This document shows, in pieces, positions 7,159 through 10,397 of a DNA stretch of 10,397 nt; the stretch's first letter is position 1; every line of letters begins with the position of its first letter. The stretch is from an uncultured Muribaculaceae bacterium (GTDB lineage Bacteria; Bacteroidota; Bacteroidia; Bacteroidales; Muribaculaceae): the NCBI GenBank assembly GCA_910587235.1, contig CAJUKD010000048.1, positions 1 to 10,397 of the forward strand, in the 5' to 3' direction. Both the position numbers and the translations under genes were made by a program. The notes below the pieces were generated by a model. That model did no database searches, had not been told where the DNA came from, and saw only the letters and a list, made by a program, of their open reading frames with translations.

Positions 7159-7166
7159 TAACTTTG
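7159..7166 (+). promoter_or_regulatory. Candidate -7 element of the permease-kinase operon
   Basis: TAACTTTG matches the Bacteroidota -7 consensus TAnnTTTG. No TTTG was found at the expected -33 distance, so activator dependence is possible. A start near 7173 would give a leader of about 50 bases before the ATG at 7224. Confidence 0.5.
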
Positions 7167-7179
7167 CATGGCTTTTCGT

Positions 7180-7203
7180 TCGACACGGAATAATAAGTGT
7201 CGA
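7180..7203 (+). promoter_or_regulatory. Leader inverted repeat upstream of the permease gene
   Basis: TCGACAC (7180-7186) and GTGTCGA (7197-7203) form a perfect 7-bp inverted repeat with a 10-base AT-rich spacer, just downstream of the predicted transcription start. It could be a repressor operator or an RNA hairpin. The right arm contains the alternative GTG start codon at 7197, which would be hidden in the stem. Confidence 0.4.
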
Positions 7204-7223
7204 TTAACACTCTTAAACAAAGC

Positions 7224-8441
7224 ATGAGTCAACTCGTAAAAAAGCAGTATCTGCTGCCTTTCATCCTTATCTCATCCCTGTTTTTCATGTGGGGATTTGC
7301 ACGTGCGATTCTTGACGTGCTCAACAAACACTTTCAGGAGGCACTCTCTATTTCCATCACACAGTCGGCACTGATACAGACGACAACCTACCTCGGATAT
7401 TTTCTTATGGCACTGCCGGCAGGAATCATCATCACCCGAAGAGGCTATCGTCGCGGGGTTGTCATTGGACTGCTGTTTTTCGGAATAGGCTCACTGCTGT
7501 TCATACCGGGCGAAAGGCTTATGTCTTTCCCGCTTTTCCTCGGTGCTTTGTTCGTGATAGGCTGCGGCCTGGTGATGCTTGAAACGGCGGCAAATCCTTA
7601 TGCAACAGAACTGGGCGACCCTGCCACGGCAGCAAGCCGCCTGAACCTCGCACAGTCGTTCAACGGTCTGGGATGTATTCTTGCTCCGGTCATTGTCGGA
7701 GGTTTTATTTTTTCGGACGAAGGCAACGGCGTGGCACTGCCCTACACCGTCGTGGGCATTGCAGTCCTGCTTGTGGCAGCCTTGTTCACCCGCGTAAGGC
7801 TGCCTGAAATAAACGCGCCATCCGATTCAGCCGATGAAAAAGACAACAACGATAACGAAGGTTTAGCCGCCACAATACGAAGGTTATGGAGCCGTCGGCG
7901 TTTTCGTCTGGGCGTAATGGCACTCTTCTGCTACGAAATAGCCGAAATATCAATCAACAGCCTGTTCATAAACTACGCCACCTCTGACGGCTGGATGGAC
8001 AAAACCGAGGCCGCGGCACTTCTCTCGTTCGGAGCCCTCGGCCTGTTTATGCTCGCACGCGTGGCCGGAAGCTGGATTATGAGCAGAATCCCCGCCGAAA
8101 AAGTACTGCTTTGGTGTTCGGTAATGACTGTGGCCGGAGCTACAGCCGTAGTGACCGACACCGGCCTGTTCTCAAAAGCAGGGCTTTTCGCATGCTATGC
8201 TTTCGAGGCAATCATGTTCCCGACAATATTCGCAATCACAATCAGCGGCGTGGGACGCGCCGCCAAAATAGCATCCTCATTCCTGATGATGACCCCTCTG
8301 GGCGGAGCCGTCGGCACACTGCTGATGGGATGGACAGCTGACGCGACGTCGATGTCGACAGCTTTCATCGTTCCCGCCGCAGGCTATGCGCTGGTATTTG
8401 TATATGCAATGGTCGTCGTCACCGGAAAAATCGACAAATAA
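7224..8441 (+). CDS. FucP-family sugar:H+ symporter (major facilitator superfamily)
   Basis: A 405-residue inner-membrane permease with about 12 hydrophobic segments and a charged central loop (around residues 198-213, SADEKDNNDNEG) between the two halves. FucP-family signatures are clear: FFMWGFARAILDVLN (20-34), ETAANPY (120-126) and RLNLAQSFNGLG (139-150). D31 and E120 sit at the positions of the proton-coupling residues D46 and E135 of E. coli FucP. The family also includes GluP (glucose/galactose) and NagP (GlcNAc) types, so substrate cannot be fixed; GlcNAc released by the neighbouring GH89 enzyme is a plausible cargo. ATG 7224 is chosen over GTG 7197 (nine residues longer), because the GTG lies in a leader hairpin and the A-rich region before the ATG suits Bacteroidota initiation. 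The kinase gene starts 16 bases after its stop. Confidence 0.9.
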   Translation: MSQLVKKQYLLPFILISSLFFMWGFARAILDVLNKHFQEALSISITQSALIQTTTYLGYFLMALPAGIIITRRGYRRGVVIGLLFFGIGSLLFIPGERLMSFPLFLGALFVIGCGLVMLETAANPYATELGDPATAASRLNLAQSFNGLGCILAPVIVGGFIFSDEGNGVALPYTVVGIAVLLVAALFTRVRLPEINAPSDSADEKDNNDNEGLAATIRRLWSRRRFRLGVMALFCYEIAEISINSLFINYATSDGWMDKTEAAALLSFGALGLFMLARVAGSWIMSRIPAEKVLLWCSVMTVAGATAVVTDTGLFSKAGLFACYAFEAIMFPTIFAITISGVGRAAKIASSFLMMTPLGGAVGTLLMGWTADATSMSTAFIVPAAGYALVFVYAMVVVTGKIDK

Positions 8442-8457
8442 CACACATTTCTGAACC

Positions 8458-9363
8458 GTGAACAAGGAAATACTGCATACCGGCAGAGCTGAAATCTGCT
8501 GCATAGGCCACATAACCCTCGACAAAGTGGTCACACCGCGCTTCACCGCCCACATGCCAGGCGGAACAGCCTATTATTTCGCAAACGCACTGCGCAACTT
8601 CGACCACTCGGGCTTCCGGCTGGTTACTTCGCTGGGAGAATCTGAGATGGACGTCGTCGCCGAACTGCGTTCACGCGACATCGAAGTGGACGTGATTCCA
8701 AGCCGCAAGTCCGTATATTTCGAAAACAAATATGGCGAAAACATGAACGACCGCACGCAGCGTGTACTTGCCGTGGCTGACCCGTTCACTGTCGACAAGC
8801 TTGAAGGAGTCAACGCACGCATCTACCACCTCGGCACCCTCCTGGCCTACGATTTCAGCCTTGACGTAATAAAATCCCTGGCCGCCCGCGGAACGGTTTC
8901 CGTCGACATACAGGGGTATCTGCGCAAAGTGGTCGGCGAGAATGTAGTACACGTCGACTATGACCTGAAACGCGAAGCAATGCCATATATCAGCATCCTC
9001 AAAGCCAACGAAAAGGAAATGGAGGTGCTAACCGGCGAAGCTGAACCTCACGAAGCCGCACGCATCCTCGCCGAATGGGGATGTCCGGAAGTTCTGCTGA
9101 CCCTCGGCGACAAAGGCTCCCTGATCTATGCCCGCGGAGAGTTCTACGACATCCCGGCCATGAAACCCGACGACGAGGTCGACGCTACAGGATGCGGCGA
9201 CACCTACATGGCCGGCTACCTGTACATGCGTAGCCGAGGCGCATCCTACGTCGAAGCCGGCACGTTCGCCGCCGCTATGTGTACCATCAAACTCGGCGCT
9301 CCCGGACCATTCTCGGCCTCTATGGACGACGTACGCGACGTAATCCACCGAGCCGGCCTATAA
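8458..9363 (+). CDS. PfkB/ribokinase-family carbohydrate kinase
   Basis: A 301-residue cytoplasmic kinase that should transfer phosphate from ATP to a sugar or polyol hydroxyl. Motifs in order are GHITLDK (17-23), PGGTAYYFANAL (34-45) for the substrate-binding di-glycine region, LKANEKEMEVLTG (181-193), LGDKGSLIY (216-224) for ATP binding, and the PfkB signature DATGCGDTYMAGY (242-254) with catalytic base D248. The signature has Cys where Ala is usual (GAGD). The start is GTG at 8458, 16 bases after the permease stop, so the two genes are very likely cotranscribed and share a substrate: import, then phosphorylation. Known PfkB substrates include ribose, fructose, adenosine, inositol and 2-keto-3-deoxygluconate; GlcNAc kinases usually belong to other families. 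I cannot assign the substrate. Confidence 0.9.
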   Translation: MNKEILHTGRAEICCIGHITLDKVVTPRFTAHMPGGTAYYFANALRNFDHSGFRLVTSLGESEMDVVAELRSRDIEVDVIPSRKSVYFENKYGENMNDRTQRVLAVADPFTVDKLEGVNARIYHLGTLLAYDFSLDVIKSLAARGTVSVDIQGYLRKVVGENVVHVDYDLKREAMPYISILKANEKEMEVLTGEAEPHEAARILAEWGCPEVLLTLGDKGSLIYARGEFYDIPAMKPDDEVDATGCGDTYMAGYLYMRSRGASYVEAGTFAAAMCTIKLGAPGPFSASMDDVRDVIHRAGL

Positions 9364-9421
9364 AAACAGGTGAAATCCAGCTAATCACAATTTTCTTATA
9401 CATCACTTCCTTAAATCACTA

Positions 9422-10278
9422 ATGAAAAACAAAGCTACAGCAATCCTATGTTGTGCGATGCTTGCCGTATCAGCAGCCGCACAGTCGCTTCCATCGTCAT
9501 GGGACCTTTACCCTGCCACCGCCATAGGCGACCGCTCGCTGGCTTTCGATATCGAAGCGGAAGGTGTGAGCCTCCCAATCCTTTGGGGCTTCGACACCGC
9601 CTGGAACGACGAGGCCAACATGCTGCGGGGCCTACGCTACACAGGCTCTGACATAATAGGTGTGGCACGTGTGTCATTCCAGCCATGGGCCGAAATCACC
9701 GAAAAAGGCGTTCTACCTCCCATGCTTCAGGAAAATCTCAACAAACGCATGAAAACCGTCGGCATGATAGGACACAAAGTCGATATTGCCCTCAATCTCG
9801 ACGGAGGAGAACCGACAATCAAGGAAATCTACGGAGGTCTTGACGCCGACAAAAATTACATAGGCAATCCCGACGAGGTGGCCGACGCATATGCCCGCCT
9901 TATCGACGCCACGGCGGCGGCTGTGCAGGCAAAAGGCTACAGAGTGGTGTCGGCGGCGCCGTTCAACGAACCTGACTACTTCTGGAACGGAACACCTATA
10001 AATATATTCAACGAAATTAACCGCCGTCTGAAAAACTTCGACGAATATCCGCGCTTCGCCGACATACGCATAAGCGGAGGAAACACCCTCAACTGCGACC
10101 AGGCTCTGCCATGGTACTCCGAGCTTAAGGAATGCCTCTACTGCAAATACATCGCGCATAGAACAGCAGACATACTGCGCCGGCACTCACCAGATATGGA
10201 CAATCCAACCGGTTCCCAACGACATAGGCGGCGACTTCAGCTATTACTTCATTCACAACTGGAAAACCCAGGCTCGGA
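9422..10278 (+). pseudogene. Secreted clan GH-A glycosidase-like gene, frameshifted and cut by a mobile element
   Basis: The first 237 codons look intact: a signal peptide (MKNKATAILCCAMLAVSAAA, cut before or after Q21) and part of a TIM-barrel domain with ILWGFDTAWND (53-63), VARVSFQPW (81-89), and APFNEPDYF (179-187). In the last, N182-E183-P184 matches the Asn-Glu-Pro acid/base motif of clan GH-A hydrolases (GH30/GH5-like). After ELKE (codon 237, ending at 10132) the frame turns Arg-rich and unlike a protein, while the +1 frame becomes convincing, so a frameshift or deletion lies near 10133. The second catalytic residue, expected later in the barrel, is missing. A mobile-element end begins at about 10279. 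The gene starts 58 bases after the kinase stop and probably belonged to its operon. The product is likely nonfunctional. Confidence 0.8.
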
Positions 10279-10289
10279 TGACCCCTTAG
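10131..10289 (+). pseudogene. Out-of-frame ricin-B-like lectin segment of the broken gene
   Basis: In the +1 frame relative to the glycosidase start, codons from 10131 read NTSRIEQQTYCAGTHQIW, then TIQPVPNDIGG and YYFIHNWKTQA. The QIW triplet with a preceding QQTY fits the QxW motif of ricin-type beta-trefoil lectin repeats. This is likely the remainder of a C-terminal carbohydrate-binding module of the same ancestral protein, with the intervening barrel removed. The frame meets TAG at 10287-10289, inside the mobile-element end. Confidence 0.55.
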
Positions 10290-10356
10290 ACCAGGTTGAA
10301 TTGACCCCTTAAGCCAAAATATCACTGACCCCTTTGCCCAAAATAAAAATGACCCC
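10279..10356 (+). repeat. Four direct TGACCCC repeats at 23-24 base spacing
   Basis: Copies start at 10279, 10302, 10326 and 10350. The first three extend to TGACCCCTT, and copies two and three further share CCAAAAT after a short variable stretch. The regular spacing of a little over two helical turns suggests a series of protein-binding sites on one face of the DNA. Confidence 0.9.
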
Positions 10357-10397
10357 TGTCGACGTAATGTCAGCAGGGGATTTTATATGTATCTTTG
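10353..10397 (+). promoter_or_regulatory. Hairpin and candidate -7 element inside the mobile-element end
   Basis: CCCCTG (10353-10358) and CAGGGG (10374-10379) form a 6-bp inverted repeat followed by ATTTTAT, which may shield the element from outside transcription. TATCTTTG (10390-10397) fits TAnnTTTG and would be placed to drive a transposase gene beyond the window. No clear -33 element was found. Confidence 0.35.

Larger units (their letters stand above)
10279..10397 (+). mobile_element. End of an insertion element, probably IS21-type, cut by window edge
   Basis: From 10279 the sequence stops resembling the interrupted gene and shows four regularly spaced TGACCCC copies. Multiple short repeats at a terminus, beginning with TG, are characteristic of IS21-family elements, where they are transposase binding sites. 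Tn7-like ends can look similar. No transposase coding sequence is in the window; it would begin after 10397. The opposite end and target duplication cannot be seen. Confidence 0.6.

Noticed and set aside
1..10397. A CRISPR array or a defence system
   Set aside because: No regularly spaced repeat-spacer units and no cas or nuclease-like genes were seen; the only regular repeats are the four short TGACCCC copies at a mobile-element end.

Overview
The window looks like Bacteroidota, most likely a gut Bacteroidales (Muribaculaceae, Bacteroides or Prevotella type). The reasons are a SusD C-terminal fragment, promoters of the Bacteroidota form TTTG-N20-TAnnTTTG, secreted glycosidases organised as a polysaccharide utilisation locus (PUL), a FucP-type sugar permease, and weak Shine-Dalgarno sequences. 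Genus cannot be fixed from the sequence alone.

Layout. At the left edge is the 5' part of a tRNA-Phe gene on the minus strand (1-49) with a near-perfect promoter (79-110), then about 250 bases of AT-rich sequence without a gene. From about 7110 down to 361 runs a minus-strand operon: a leftover SusD C-terminus (6922 to about 7065), a secreted 470-residue protein of unknown function (5425-6837), a strong hairpin with a T tract, a divergent GH28-like beta-helix protein (3894-5288), a histidine acid phosphatase overlapping it by ATGA (2620-3897), a GH89 alpha-N-acetylglucosaminidase (421-2568), and a 15-bp terminator hairpin. Divergently, on the plus strand, lie a FucP-type sugar permease (7224-8441), a PfkB-family kinase (8458-9363) and a secreted clan GH-A glycosidase-like gene (from 9422). 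That last gene is broken: its frame shifts near 10133, and it is cut at about 10279 by a mobile-element end carrying four TGACCCC repeats.

How the parts fit (inference). The minus-strand genes would bind and cut an alpha-GlcNAc-containing glycan outside the cytoplasm and remove phosphate. The permease and kinase would import and phosphorylate a released sugar or polyol. No susC and only the tail of susD remain beside the presumed operon promoter, so the locus appears to have lost its outer-membrane import pair. Together with the broken plus-strand glycosidase gene, this points to a PUL in decay, or to an assembly collapse that should be excluded first. The less usual points are the SusD scar next to the promoter, a GH28-like protein lacking the galacturonate-binding motifs, a terminator ending about 12 bases before its start codon, and the GH89 + GH28-like + phosphatase combination, which would suit a phosphorylated, perhaps inositol-containing, glycan.
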